41,075 bases of DNA from Betaproteobacteria bacterium (GCA_004295105.1 SHNC01000067.1:1-41075); one strand, 5' to 3'; counted from the first letter of the stretch, positions 1 through 7,332 are shown. A program made the numbers and translations. The notes: a model not told the origin generated them from the letters alone.

Positions 1-126
1 CGGCGTGGAAGCCAGGGGCTGATCGCCCCTGGCGCCGCGGTCACCGATCGACATGACCCGCCGACGGTGTCCGCATCGGGTCGGGTGAAGACCCCCTTGC
101 AGCCGCGCACCGCGCGGCTTTTTTTT
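1..126 (+). other. Left-edge non-coding stretch with hairpins
   Basis: No gene can be assigned here. Two short reading frames end in it (stops near 20-22 and 54-56), so the tail of an upstream plus-strand gene may be cut off by the window edge. Bases 11-33 form a perfect 9-bp inverted repeat (GCCAGGGGC / GCCCCTGGC) with a 5-nt loop and no T tract. The terminator at 101-126 follows. Confidence 0.4.
101..126 (+). terminator. Rho-independent terminator
   Basis: A perfect 8-bp stem (AGCCGCGC at 101-108, GCGCGGCT at 112-119) with a 3-nt loop is followed directly by a run of T (120-126). It would end a transcript entering from the left, outside the window, and insulate the sigma54-type unit that follows. 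Confidence 0.85.
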
Positions 127-440
127 GCTCGGCCGTGCTCGCCCCGGAGCCTCCGGCCACCACCCCGTCATTGATCGGGACGAACCGTGCCCCGGAAGCC
201 CATATTGAGGCTAGGACTTTCGGGTGTTTCCCCGCTGATACACCTGCCGCGACACCGCGATTCACGCTCAACTGATTGTTTTGGTGGATTTTGTGCAATG
301 CAAACCGGCGCCCCGCGACTGCCACACGGCGGCGTATTGTGTATCGACTCTGGAACAGTCCGCCCCGCCTTCGCACCTCGGGTCTGCCTACAAGGCTCCG
401 TATCGCGCCGAATCCGGCTTGCCGAGCGGGATCTAGCCAC
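127..440. other. Non-coding region upstream of the fibre-locus promoter
   Basis: There is no convincing gene. Short open frames exist, but they lack ribosome binding sites and recognisable products. The stretch is less GC-rich around 265-305. By position it is where the activator of the sigma54-type promoter at 441-456 would bind. I could not find an exact IHF consensus or a clear palindrome in it. Confidence 0.5.
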
Positions 441-456
441 TGGCATGAGAGTTGCG
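441..456 (+). promoter_or_regulatory. Sigma54-type (-24/-12) promoter of the secreted-protein operon
   Basis: TGGCATGAGAGTTGCG carries the invariant GG (442-443) and GC (454-455) separated by exactly 10 nt, and it fits the family consensus TGGCAYR-N4-TTGCW closely. Transcription would start near 467, about 50 nt before the start codon at 519. The same locus encodes a sigma54 activator with an intact GAFTGA motif, which makes a chance match less likely. The promoter is inferred from sequence only. Confidence 0.75.
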
Positions 457-518
457 TTCTCTTGTCGCTGAGGCAGGGCGCGTCGCCATGTCTTGACACC
501 AAATCAGCGGAGGAAGCC

Positions 519-2396
519 ATGAAACCAAGTCTGCTCGCGAGTGCAATCGCGCTCGCGTTCGGTTTTGCCACGCAGGCGTCGGCAAACCCCACCAACACCC
601 TCGATTCCGCAGAAACCGCAACGCAAACTGCGACGGCGAACTCGACCCAGGGCGGCACCGGACCGCAGGCCAACGAGTACTCCGTTGCCAAATGGTCGCA
701 GGACCAGAACAGCAGCAACACCTCCGACAACAGCGTGCACACGCACGAGCGTAACGACAACAGCCAGGGCAGCAACCGCGACAACGAAGGCAAGGCCTAC
801 GCACGCGACTACGCCACCGCCGCGAACAACGGTGGCACGGCGACGTCGAGCATCGACAACGCCTTCAACACCAGCAAGGCAGTCGCGTTGTCCAAGCTCG
901 AGGGCTCGGTGACGCACATCAAGGTTCATGGCCTGGGCAATAACGCCGCCAACTTCGGCAGCGCCAATGGCGGCGATGGCGGCAAGGCCTGGGGTGGCGA
1001 CGGCGGCAAGGCGGTCGGCGGCGATGCCAAGGGCGGCAACGGCGGCGACGGCGGCAAGGCCTGGGGTGGCGACGGCGGTAACGGCGCCAAGGGCGGCAGC
1101 GCCTGGGGTGGCAGCGCCGACAGCGGCAGCGCGAAAGCGGCAGCCATGGGCGGCAAGGCGAGCGGCGGTGACGCCGACTCCGGCTACGTGAAGGCGTATG
1201 GCGGCGGCGACGCCAACGGCGGCGGCGCAGACTCCGGCAGCGCCTGGGGCGCAAGCGGCGGCGACGGCGGCAATGCCCGCAACGCCAAGGCCGGCGGCGG
1301 CGGTGATGCCACGGCCAAGGTCGGCTCGTCGGCAGATACCGGCAGGGCCAGCGGCGGCGACGCCAAGAGCATGGTCGGCAGCACCAAGGCGGGCGCGGGC
1401 GACGCAACGTCCGCAAGCAACGCATCGGGTGGCAGCGCCAAGGGCTACGGCGGCGACGCCTGGTCGTCGGCGAAAACCTATGTCGGTGGCGCGGACGCTG
1501 GCAGCAAGGCCGGCGGCAGCGGTGCGGATGGCGGCAGCGCAGGAGGCGGCAGCGCCGGTGCGAAGTCGATCGACGCCACGGCGAACGCACGCGGCTCGGG
1601 TAACGACACCGCGACGGCCTCCAACACCTCGACCTCCAACGGCGGCGCCGGCGGCGGTGGTGGTGCGGCGCAATCCGCCGGTGGCACGACGGGCGCGGCG
1701 ACTGCGACTGGCGGCAGCAACACCCAGACTGCCAGCGCGACCGGTGGTGCCGGTTCGGGCGTCGGTGGCGCCGGCAGTGCGACCGACACCGCAGCAGGCG
1801 GCGCCGCAACCGCGAATGGCGGTACGGGCAGCGCAACGGGTGGCGCCGGCGCATCCGGCGCGGCGACGGCGAACTCCGGCGCAGGTTCGGCAACCGGCGG
1901 CAATGGCGGCATGGCAGCCAACACCGGTGGCGCGGCCGGAGCCGGCGGGACGGCGACGAGCGGCTCGGCCAGTGGCGGCGCAGCCACCGCGGGCAACGGC
2001 GGAACCGCCTCCAGCGGCGCGTCGACCGGCGGTGCAGCCAACGGCGGCGCGGCCACGACCACGGCCTCGAGCGGTGACTCGACCGGCGGCGCGGCCAACG
2101 GCGGCGCCGGCGGCGGCGGCGGTGCCGGCAATGGCGGCACCGGTGGCGCCGGCGGTGGCGGCGGCACGGTGACCGCAGGCGCGGCCACCGGCGGCGCCGG
2201 CAACGGCGGCACCGGTGGTGCGGGCGGTGCCGGCGGCGCGGTCAGTGTCGCGGCGGGAACGTTCGACATGTCGAACTCCATCGGCGGCAGCTTCACCAAC
2301 GGCGCCGGCATCATCATCAATGCCATGAACAGCGGCATCGGTGCCCTGGTGCAGCAAAGCGCCAACGTGCAGGCCAACCTGAACTTCAACAGGTAA
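519..2396 (+). CDS. Secreted Gly/Ala-rich low-complexity protein, candidate fibre or matrix subunit
   Basis: This 625-residue protein starts at ATG 519 behind a GGAGG at 509-513. Residues 1-22 are a clear signal peptide ending in QASA. Residues 23 to about 145 are rich in Asn, Thr, Ser and Gln. From about 146 to 350 come irregular repeats built on GGDGGKAWGG and GGSAWGG units, with Lys, Asp and occasional Trp. From about 355 to 575 the sequence is almost uncharged Gly/Ala/Thr/Ser. The last 45 residues look ordered and end with NSGIGALVQQSANVQ. I see no cysteine anywhere. It is the first gene behind the sigma54-type promoter and precedes two more secreted proteins and a C39 peptidase. By context it is the main structural subunit of a surface fibre or matrix. 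By sequence alone it could be any glycine-rich exported protein. The family is not recognised. A long open frame on the other strand is a by-product of composition. Confidence 0.8.
   Translation: MKPSLLASAIALAFGFATQASANPTNTLDSAETATQTATANSTQGGTGPQANEYSVAKWSQDQNSSNTSDNSVHTHERNDNSQGSNRDNEGKAYARDYATAANNGGTATSSIDNAFNTSKAVALSKLEGSVTHIKVHGLGNNAANFGSANGGDGGKAWGGDGGKAVGGDAKGGNGGDGGKAWGGDGGNGAKGGSAWGGSADSGSAKAAAMGGKASGGDADSGYVKAYGGGDANGGGADSGSAWGASGGDGGNARNAKAGGGGDATAKVGSSADTGRASGGDAKSMVGSTKAGAGDATSASNASGGSAKGYGGDAWSSAKTYVGGADAGSKAGGSGADGGSAGGGSAGAKSIDATANARGSGNDTATASNTSTSNGGAGGGGGAAQSAGGTTGAATATGGSNTQTASATGGAGSGVGGAGSATDTAAGGAATANGGTGSATGGAGASGAATANSGAGSATGGNGGMAANTGGAAGAGGTATSGSASGGAATAGNGGTASSGASTGGAANGGAATTTASSGDSTGGAANGGAGGGGGAGNGGTGGAGGGGGTVTAGAATGGAGNGGTGGAGGAGGAVSVAAGTFDMSNSIGGSFTNGAGIIINAMNSGIGALVQQSANVQANLNFNR
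969..1078 (+). repeat. In-gene direct repeat coding GGDGGKAWGGDGG
   Basis: A unit of about 38 bp beginning GGCGGCGAYGGCGGCAAGGC occurs at 969 and again at 1041. That is 72 bp, or 24 codons, apart and in frame, with only silent differences in the first part. Looser relatives continue to about 1450. The repeats mark the Lys/Asp/Trp-containing half of the glycine-rich protein and are a likely site of length variation by slippage or recombination. Confidence 0.7.
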
Positions 2397-2406
2397 GCCT
2401 CTCGCG

Positions 2407-2440
2407 GACGCCGGCCGGCCCTCAACGGCTGACCGGCGTC
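2407..2440 (+). other. Intercistronic stem-loop
   Basis: GACGCCGG (2407-2414) pairs perfectly with CCGGCGTC (2433-2440) across an 18-nt loop, in the 76-nt gap between the glycine-rich protein gene and the next gene. No T tract follows, so it is more likely an mRNA-stabilising or partly attenuating structure than a full terminator. Such a structure would allow more of the first product than of the downstream ones. That role is inferred. Confidence 0.45.
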
Positions 2441-2472
2441 TGGCGCGAGCATCCAGAGAGAGGAGGCAAACC

Positions 2473-2838
2473 ATGAGATCTGCTGCATCGATGATCGCAT
2501 TGGGGATTGGATTGGCCGTGACGTGCGCGACTCCTGCGCCCGTGCATGCCGAAGAGGCGGAAACGCTGACCTCGGCCACTGCTCCTCTGTTCCAGGGACG
2601 CAAGGTGATCGACATGGAGACGCTCGCCGAGCAACGCGGCGGGGCCGACGTGCATCTCAGCGAGATCCGCGCGGTCGGCTCGGTCGAGGACGTGAAAGCC
2701 TACGACCTGACGACCGGCCAGAACGTGATTTCCGAAGGTTCGTTCGCCGGCACGGCGGGCATGCCGCTTGTGGTGCAGAACTCCGGCAACGGCGTGCTGA
2801 TCCAGAACGCGGTCATCCTCAACGTCGAGGTGCGTTAG
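2473..2838 (+). CDS. Small secreted protein with NSGxG...QN C-terminal motif
   Basis: The 121-residue product starts at ATG 2473 behind AGGAGG at 2461-2466. Residues 1-26 form a signal peptide ending in PVHA, and the mature protein is acidic. The C-terminus (residues about 96-121) contains two hydrophobic-hydrophobic-Gln-Asn strands, PLVVQNSGNG and VLIQNAVILN. They align with the end of the glycine-rich protein encoded just upstream (NSGIGALVQQ) and with a segment of the 312-residue protein encoded downstream. I do not recognise a named family. Position, export and shared motif suggest a minor or nucleating subunit of the same structure. The gene is 11 bp upstream of the C39 peptidase gene and surely co-transcribed with it. 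Confidence 0.8.
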   Translation: MRSAASMIALGIGLAVTCATPAPVHAEEAETLTSATAPLFQGRKVIDMETLAEQRGGADVHLSEIRAVGSVEDVKAYDLTTGQNVISEGSFAGTAGMPLVVQNSGNGVLIQNAVILNVEVR

Positions 2839-2849
2839 CGGAGATGAGC

Positions 2850-3554
2850 ATGAGAACGCTCGATCTGCGGAACCTTCTTGTTTGCGCCGTGGCCGCTGCC
2901 TTGGGCGGCGTCGCCACGGCGTCCTTTGCCGACAATCTCAACCTGGTGGCGCCTCTGGGCGGCAGCATGAGCGTGCCGACGGTGAGCATGAAGGAGGCGC
3001 GCTTCATCTCCACCCTGCGCCAGCAATACGATTTCAGTTGCGGCTCGGCGGCCGTCGCGACGCTGCTGAGCCATCATTACGGCTACAAGGTCGATGAAGC
3101 CGCGGTGTTCCAGTCCATGTTCGAGCGCGGCAACCAGGACAAGATCCGCCACGAGGGCTTCTCGATGGCCGACATGAAGCATTACCTCGACAGCAAGGGC
3201 TTCATCGCCACCGGCATCGAAGCGTCGCTGGATGAACTGGGCAAGGCCAAGGTGCCCGCCATCGCCCTGATCAACGAGAGTGGTTACGCTCACTTCGTCG
3301 TCATAAAAGGGATGCGGCCGGGCGAAGTCCTGATCGGCGACCCTGCCGCCGGCACCCGCGTGCTAGCACGCAAGGATTTCGAACGTTACTGGATGAACAA
3401 CATCCTGCTGGTCGTCAGCAACCGCATCGAACTGGCGCGCTTCAACCACGAGACCGACTGGCGCGTGCGCCCCAAGGCGCCCCTGCGCCGTGGGGTCGAC
3501 GGCGGCGGCGCCGACCTGCAGTTGCTGCAACGACGCAGCTTGGTGGATTTCTGA
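2850..3554 (+). CDS. Exported C39-family cysteine peptidase (FapD-like)
   Basis: This 234-residue protein has an N-terminal signal or anchor segment (residues 8-28) followed by a single peptidase C39 domain. The catalytic set is visible: the Gln before the nucleophile (Q58/Q59), Cys64 in YDFSCGSAA, His148 in AHFVVIKG and Asp164 in IGDPAAG. C39 domains usually sit on bacteriocin ABC exporters and cut double-glycine leaders. Here there is no ABC part, as in FapD of the Pseudomonas Fap amyloid system. It probably acts in the periplasm on the neighbouring secreted proteins or on the barrel pore. ATG 2850 is chosen because GGAG at 2840-2843 is well spaced for it. An in-frame ATG at 2844 is the alternative and is too close to that site. 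The basic, Arg-rich tail after residue 200 is not part of the core fold. Confidence 0.88.
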   Translation: MRTLDLRNLLVCAVAAALGGVATASFADNLNLVAPLGGSMSVPTVSMKEARFISTLRQQYDFSCGSAAVATLLSHHYGYKVDEAAVFQSMFERGNQDKIRHEGFSMADMKHYLDSKGFIATGIEASLDELGKAKVPAIALINESGYAHFVVIKGMRPGEVLIGDPAAGTRVLARKDFERYWMNNILLVVSNRIELARFNHETDWRVRPKAPLRRGVDGGGADLQLLQRRSLVDF

Positions 3555-3568
3555 AGAGGAAGGCATCC

Positions 3569-4507
3569 ATGGAAATCCGCAAGCCCCTGCTCTGTCTGCT
3601 TCCCTTCATCGTTGCCGGCCTGTTCGCGACCGACGACGCCACGTCCAATGGACGCAGAAGCGGCAGCCTGGCGGGCAATGGCTTCGCGCCGGGCGTGTGC
3701 GAGATCGAGCCGCCCGCTGAACTTCTTGCCCTGGCCGATTGGCCCGCTGACAGCACGGAGCCCTGCCTCGGCGGCAGCAGCGCGTCCGCTGCCAGCGCAT
3801 CGAGCGCCACCCTCGCCGAGGTCGTGGAAGCGCGTGTTCGCCCAGTGCGCGAAGTTCTGCTCGCCGGCCTCGAAGAACCTTCGGGACGAGGCGGGCAGAG
3901 AATGAACCATGCCTCGTCGAACGATGGCAAGGACCAGGTTGCCAACGTGGACGGCATCCCACCGCTACCGCCACAGCAGTTGTCCAGTGCCGACGCAGAC
4001 GCGGACGGCGAGCCCGCTGTGTCACACCAGGAGAATGCTGCGGCCACACAACAGAAACCCCGAGCGCAGCTAGCCGCACTGCTTGCGCGCGCCCCGGTAG
4101 GCGACGATGAGCTCGACGAACTGCGAGGCGGATTTCAGACGCCCGACGGCCTCAGCGTGAGCTTCGGCATCGAGCGTGTGGTTTACGTAAACGGCGTGCT
4201 GCAAAGCACCACCGCCTTGCGCGTGGAAGACCTCGGGCAACTGCACGGCGGCGCTGCGGGACCGGCGGTCGTGCTGCCCCCGGGTGCGACCGTTGCGCTG
4301 ATTCAGAACGGCGGCGGCAATAGCGTTGCGGGCAACGTGCTGAACGGCGCTGCGCTGGGCACGATCATCCAGAACTCGCTCGACAACCAGAAGATCCAGA
4401 CGGTGACAACGATCAATGCGACCGTCAACAGCGTGCAGGCCTTGCAGGGGCTGCGCATGCAGAACTCGCTGCAGGAAGCACTGAATCGCGCCACCCTGAT
4501 GCGCTGA
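3569..4507 (+). CDS. Secreted protein with QN-motif C-terminal region (FapE-like by position)
   Basis: The 312-residue product starts at ATG 3569 behind GAGGAAGG at 3556-3563, 14 bp after the peptidase gene. Residues 1-20 are a signal peptide. The middle (about 25-170) is low-complexity Ala/Ser/Glu/Pro sequence that is probably disordered. From about 175 the protein looks ordered, with a segment reading VSFGIERVVYVNGVLQ. It continues with VALIQNGGGNSVAGN and LGTIIQNSLDNQ. These Val/Ile-Gln-Asn strands resemble the C-termini of the other two secreted proteins of the locus. It is the last gene before the operon terminator. I do not recognise a family. A minor subunit or adaptor of the fibre is the best guess from context. 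Confidence 0.78.
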   Translation: MEIRKPLLCLLPFIVAGLFATDDATSNGRRSGSLAGNGFAPGVCEIEPPAELLALADWPADSTEPCLGGSSASAASASSATLAEVVEARVRPVREVLLAGLEEPSGRGGQRMNHASSNDGKDQVANVDGIPPLPPQQLSSADADADGEPAVSHQENAAATQQKPRAQLAALLARAPVGDDELDELRGGFQTPDGLSVSFGIERVVYVNGVLQSTTALRVEDLGQLHGGAAGPAVVLPPGATVALIQNGGGNSVAGNVLNGAALGTIIQNSLDNQKIQTVTTINATVNSVQALQGLRMQNSLQEALNRATLMR

Positions 4508-4530
4508 ACGCCCAACACTCCACGGAATTG

Positions 4531-4567
4531 AGCCTCGGAGCCGCTGAAACGCGATCCGAGGCTTTTT
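4531..4567 (+). terminator. Rho-independent terminator of the secreted-protein operon
   Basis: AGCCTCGG (4531-4538) pairs with CCGAGGCT (4556-4563), followed by TTTTT and CTT. It closes the plus-strand operon before the convergent barrel-protein gene, whose stop is at 4587. The reverse direction lacks a comparable T tract. Confidence 0.85.
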
Positions 4568-4586
4568 CTTATCTACCAGCGGAACA

Positions 4587-5888
4587 TCAGAAGGACAGGG
4601 GTGTTCTGAGAGTGAGCTGAACGTCGGGGGTGTCACGCGTGACGCCGACACCCAGCGAGAGGTTGAGCGTCCGTTGCGAATTCAGCTTGTACGAGTACCC
4701 AAGCAGCAGCGAACCGAGTTGCACCCGCACACCTTCGGCTTTCGATCCATTGACAAAAGTGGCGTCGGTCTTGCCCACGGAGAGGTGATCATAGCCAATG
4801 CTGAATGAGGATCGGTCGTTCAACGCCAGGCCCATGCCGAAGTTGAACCCGAGAACGCCACCGGGCTGAATTTCCTCATAACTGGCCCGCGAGGTCGTCG
4901 GAACGACATTGGGTGTCACGTTGCTGCGCCTGATACTGTACTGGTAGCTGATGCCACCAAAGAACACGGCCGGGTCCGAAGGGATCAAGACAGTCAAACC
5001 GGGCGTCAGCGAATAGAAACCCGACCCGGTCGGCAGTTCTTCCTGAACGCCCGAGGTTCTCGCGCCATCAGCCTCGAAGCTCGTCCTCACCTCGAAGGGA
5101 TCCTTGCCAGTTCGGGTCTTGAGCCGCAACGACGCAATGTAATAGGGAGAGTCCCCACCGCCATCATTCAGTTGATAGCGGCCAATCAGTTCGACGTCAC
5201 CCAACCCGCGACCGGTACTGTCCACGAAGAACTGGTCAGTCGGCTGGCCTGAAAAAACCTCGCGCCCGCGCGTGTTGTCGAAGCGATAGACATAAGGCAC
5301 GCGCGCCTCGAGTTCGAAGCGGTTGGTGATGCCGCGCCGCATGGCGAGCGTCGCCGTGAAGCTGTTCGATTTGACGTTGCGGACGTCGATCAGGCCGATC
5401 AGGATCGCCGGGATCACCGTGTAGCCGACCAGGGCGATCCGGTCGGATGACGAATACGAGTATTGCAGCGACGGTTCGACGATCCACTTGCCCGGCGGCG
5501 TCAGCACGCCGGGCTGCTCGAAGATCGGTGCCACCTCCGGCGGCCGGTCGCGCGCCGCCGGAGCCTGTCCGACAGGCTTCGCCGACTGGCCCGCGGCGGC
5601 TTGGGCAACCACGGCCGGGGCACCGCCAGCAGCAGGCGGCGGGGTATCGCCGCGGCCCCGACGATTCAGATCCAGTTCGCGGCGCAGTTCGGCCAGCGCA
5701 GCCTCCTGCCGCGCCAGTTCGCGCTTCATCAGCTCGATCTGGCGCGTCTGGATGTCGAGTTGCTGCTGCACATGGTCGACACCCGACGCTGCATCTTCTG
5801 CCGCCAGCGCACCATGGCCGGATGCAGCCAGCAGCAGACCGGCGACGGGTGGCCCCAGCCTGCGCGTCGAACGAAACAAGGACACCAT
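4587..5888 (-). CDS. Outer-membrane beta-barrel protein with coiled-coil N-terminus (FapF-like transporter)
   Basis: The 433-residue product starts at ATG 5888, with GGGGAGG six bases upstream. A TTG start 15 bases further out is possible but lies within the ribosome-binding region. Residues 1-30 are a signal peptide (GALAA). Residues about 36-76 form a heptad-like coiled coil (VQQQLDIQTRQIELMKRE), then a Pro/Ala linker to about 125. The rest has alternating amphipathic strands typical of an outer-membrane barrel and ends in Phe. The order coiled coil, linker, barrel is that of FapF, the trimeric pore that secretes Fap amyloid subunits. Other members of this broad 'transporter' or phenol-degradation MetA class have been linked to small hydrophobic compounds, so transport of something else remains possible. 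The gene follows the bEBP gene by 42 bp on the same strand and converges on the operon it probably serves. Confidence 0.82.
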   Translation of the reverse strand: MVSLFRSTRRLGPPVAGLLLAASGHGALAAEDAASGVDHVQQQLDIQTRQIELMKRELARQEAALAELRRELDLNRRGRGDTPPPAAGGAPAVVAQAAAGQSAKPVGQAPAARDRPPEVAPIFEQPGVLTPPGKWIVEPSLQYSYSSSDRIALVGYTVIPAILIGLIDVRNVKSNSFTATLAMRRGITNRFELEARVPYVYRFDNTRGREVFSGQPTDQFFVDSTGRGLGDVELIGRYQLNDGGGDSPYYIASLRLKTRTGKDPFEVRTSFEADGARTSGVQEELPTGSGFYSLTPGLTVLIPSDPAVFFGGISYQYSIRRSNVTPNVVPTTSRASYEEIQPGGVLGFNFGMGLALNDRSSFSIGYDHLSVGKTDATFVNGSKAEGVRVQLGSLLLGYSYKLNSQRTLNLSLGVGVTRDTPDVQLTLRTPLSF

Positions 5889-5930
5889 GACAATCCTCCC
5901 CAATGGATGGTCGGGCCGCCTTCAGCGCGG

Positions 5931-7262
5931 CTAGAGAATGATCTTCAAGCGATCGATCATGCGGTACAGCGTGACGCGGGAGATGCCGAGCTGCCTGGCC
6001 GTCTCCGACACATTGTTGCGATACTTGCGCAGGCTCGTCTCGATGACTTCGCGCTCCACCGAGGAGCGAAGCTCATCCAGCGTTGGCGCGGCGACATTGC
6101 CCTCGGAGGACGACAATCCGAGGTCGGAGGCAGCGATGAATTTATGCTCGGTCATTATCATCGCCTGCTGAACGCGGTTCATCAACTCGCGGACGTTGCC
6201 AGGCCACGGGTGATCGACCATCGCCTGCACCGCCTCGGAGCTGAACCCTCTTACCTGCGGGCTTTTCTGATGCTGGTTGTCGGCAAAGATCGCCTCCGCC
6301 AGCAAAGGGATGTCTTCCCGCCGCTCGCGAAGCGGCGGGACGTTAAGGTGCAGCACGTTCAGGCGATAGTAAAGATCCTGGCGGAAACGGCCCTCGGCGA
6401 CGGCACGCGCGAGGTCGACGTGGGTAGCCGCGATCACGCGCACATTCACCTTGATGCGCTCGGTCGAGCCCACTCGCGTGATCACCTTTTCCTGCAGGAA
6501 GCGCAGCAGGCTAGCCTGCAGGTCGAGTGGCAGGTCGCCGATCTCATCAAGGAACAGCACGCCGCCACTGGCCGCCTCGATGCTCCCCACCTTGCGCTGT
6601 GCCGCGCCGGTGAACGCTCCGCGCTCATAGCCGAAAAGCTCGGAGTGGATGAGGCTGGGGGCGATGGCACCGCAGTTCATGGCGATGAAGGGGCCGCTCG
6701 CGCGCACCGAGTGCTGGTGGATTGCGCGCGCGACCAGTTCCTTGCCCGATCCGGATTCACCGCCGATCAGCACCGGCGCATCGACACCGACGACCTTGTC
6801 CAGTTGCCGGTAAAGCTGCAGCATTCGCGGGCTGGCGCCGGTCATGCCATAGCGCCCGCCCACATGCGGTGGCTCGCTGTCCCGATTACAGAACTGCACC
6901 TTGCCGTAAGCATGGCCAAGGGAAAACTGCAGTCTCTCCCGCTCCAGCGGCATCGAATGGAAATCGTGAAACAGTCGCAGCGTCGCTGCGGGAATGGTGC
7001 CACTGTGCAACAGGCCCGGGCCAAGCAACGCAATCCACTCGAGGTCATGGTGCGAGATGAGTGCTTCAATCTCGCGCTCCAGCCACGACGACACCGAATC
7101 GAGAACCACCAACCCGACCGAAACGGAACCGCCGCTGAGCGCACGGCGCGCCGCATCGAGCGAGGATACGATCTGGAAGTCCCAATCCTGGAGCTCGAGC
7201 GCGCGCAGCACACCACAGATCGCCCCGCCCCGATCCACGACCAACGCCTTACGACTAGACAT
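5931..7262 (-). CDS. Sigma54-dependent activator (bEBP) with degenerate receiver-like N-terminus
   Basis: The 443-residue protein begins with a receiver-like domain (1 to about 125; KALVVD, LVVLD with Asp55). This domain lacks the usual acidic pair and shows no obvious conserved Lys, as in FleQ/VpsR-type regulators. An AAA+ domain follows, with Walker A GESGSGKE (168-175), the sigma54 contact loop GAFTGA (215-220), Walker B VLFLDE (235-240) and a PWPGNVREL element. A Fis-type helix-turn-helix is at the end (VSETARQLGISRVTLYRMI). It should activate the sigma54-type promoters at 441-456 and 7533-7547. FleQ controls fap and biofilm genes in Pseudomonas, which is a parallel and not proof. ATG 7262 has no good ribosome site of its own and is overlapped by a short upstream ORF. 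A TTG at 7295 is the only in-frame alternative upstream. Confidence 0.9.
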   Translation of the reverse strand: MSSRKALVVDRGGAICGVLRALELQDWDFQIVSSLDAARRALSGGSVSVGLVVLDSVSSWLEREIEALISHHDLEWIALLGPGLLHSGTIPAATLRLFHDFHSMPLERERLQFSLGHAYGKVQFCNRDSEPPHVGGRYGMTGASPRMLQLYRQLDKVVGVDAPVLIGGESGSGKELVARAIHQHSVRASGPFIAMNCGAIAPSLIHSELFGYERGAFTGAAQRKVGSIEAASGGVLFLDEIGDLPLDLQASLLRFLQEKVITRVGSTERIKVNVRVIAATHVDLARAVAEGRFRQDLYYRLNVLHLNVPPLRERREDIPLLAEAIFADNQHQKSPQVRGFSSEAVQAMVDHPWPGNVRELMNRVQQAMIMTEHKFIAASDLGLSSSEGNVAAPTLDELRSSVEREVIETSLRKYRNNVSETARQLGISRVTLYRMIDRLKIIL

Positions 7263-7332
7263 GGGCAAGACCAGTCCGGCAAATGAATGCTGCAAAGGGG
7301 CGCAAGCGAGATGCCCCAGGAACGTCCCTCAT
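7255..7332 (-). CDS. Possible 25-residue leader ORF overlapping the bEBP start
   Basis: ATG 7332 is preceded by a very strong ribosome binding site (AGGAGGAGT). It opens a frame of 25 codons (MRDVPGASRLRPFAAFICRT and five more) ending at a TAG that overlaps the ATG of the activator gene by 8 bp. The activator start itself has no Shine-Dalgarno sequence. This arrangement fits translational coupling, in which ribosomes finishing the leader re-initiate on the activator. The peptide resembles nothing I know. A sequencing frameshift joining the two frames is the main alternative. Confidence 0.45.
   Translation of the reverse strand: MRDVPGASRLRPFAAFICRTGLAHV

Noticed and set aside
276-518. Upstream extension of the glycine-rich protein frame to base 276
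   Set aside because: The extension crosses the sigma54-type promoter, has no ribosome site and would bury the signal peptide. ATG 519 has all the right features.
969-1450. CRISPR-like array
   Set aside because: The repeats are irregular, in frame and code for GGDGGKAWGG-type peptides. There are no constant-length spacers and no cas genes.
2328-2396. True curlin (CsgA/CsgB) repeat
   Set aside because: The segment has Gln/Asn and alternating hydrophobics but lacks the spaced Ser-x5-Gln-x-Gly-x-Gly-Asn pattern, and no csg genes are nearby.
504-2615. 703-codon open frame on the minus strand opposite the glycine-rich protein
   Set aside because: It has Ala/Arg/Gly composition with no domain or ribosome site. 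Open antisense frames are expected opposite GGC/GCC-rich coding sequence, whereas the plus-strand frame has a signal peptide, ribosome site and promoter.
4587-5888. Classical aromatic-compound porin role for the barrel protein
   Set aside because: It remains possible by broad family, but no catabolic genes are nearby and the coiled-coil N-terminus plus C39 and secreted-protein neighbours fit a FapF-like role better.
5463-7286. 607-codon plus-strand frame opposite the barrel and activator genes
   Set aside because: It spans two clear genes on the other strand and encodes His/Gln/Arg-rich sequence with no domains.
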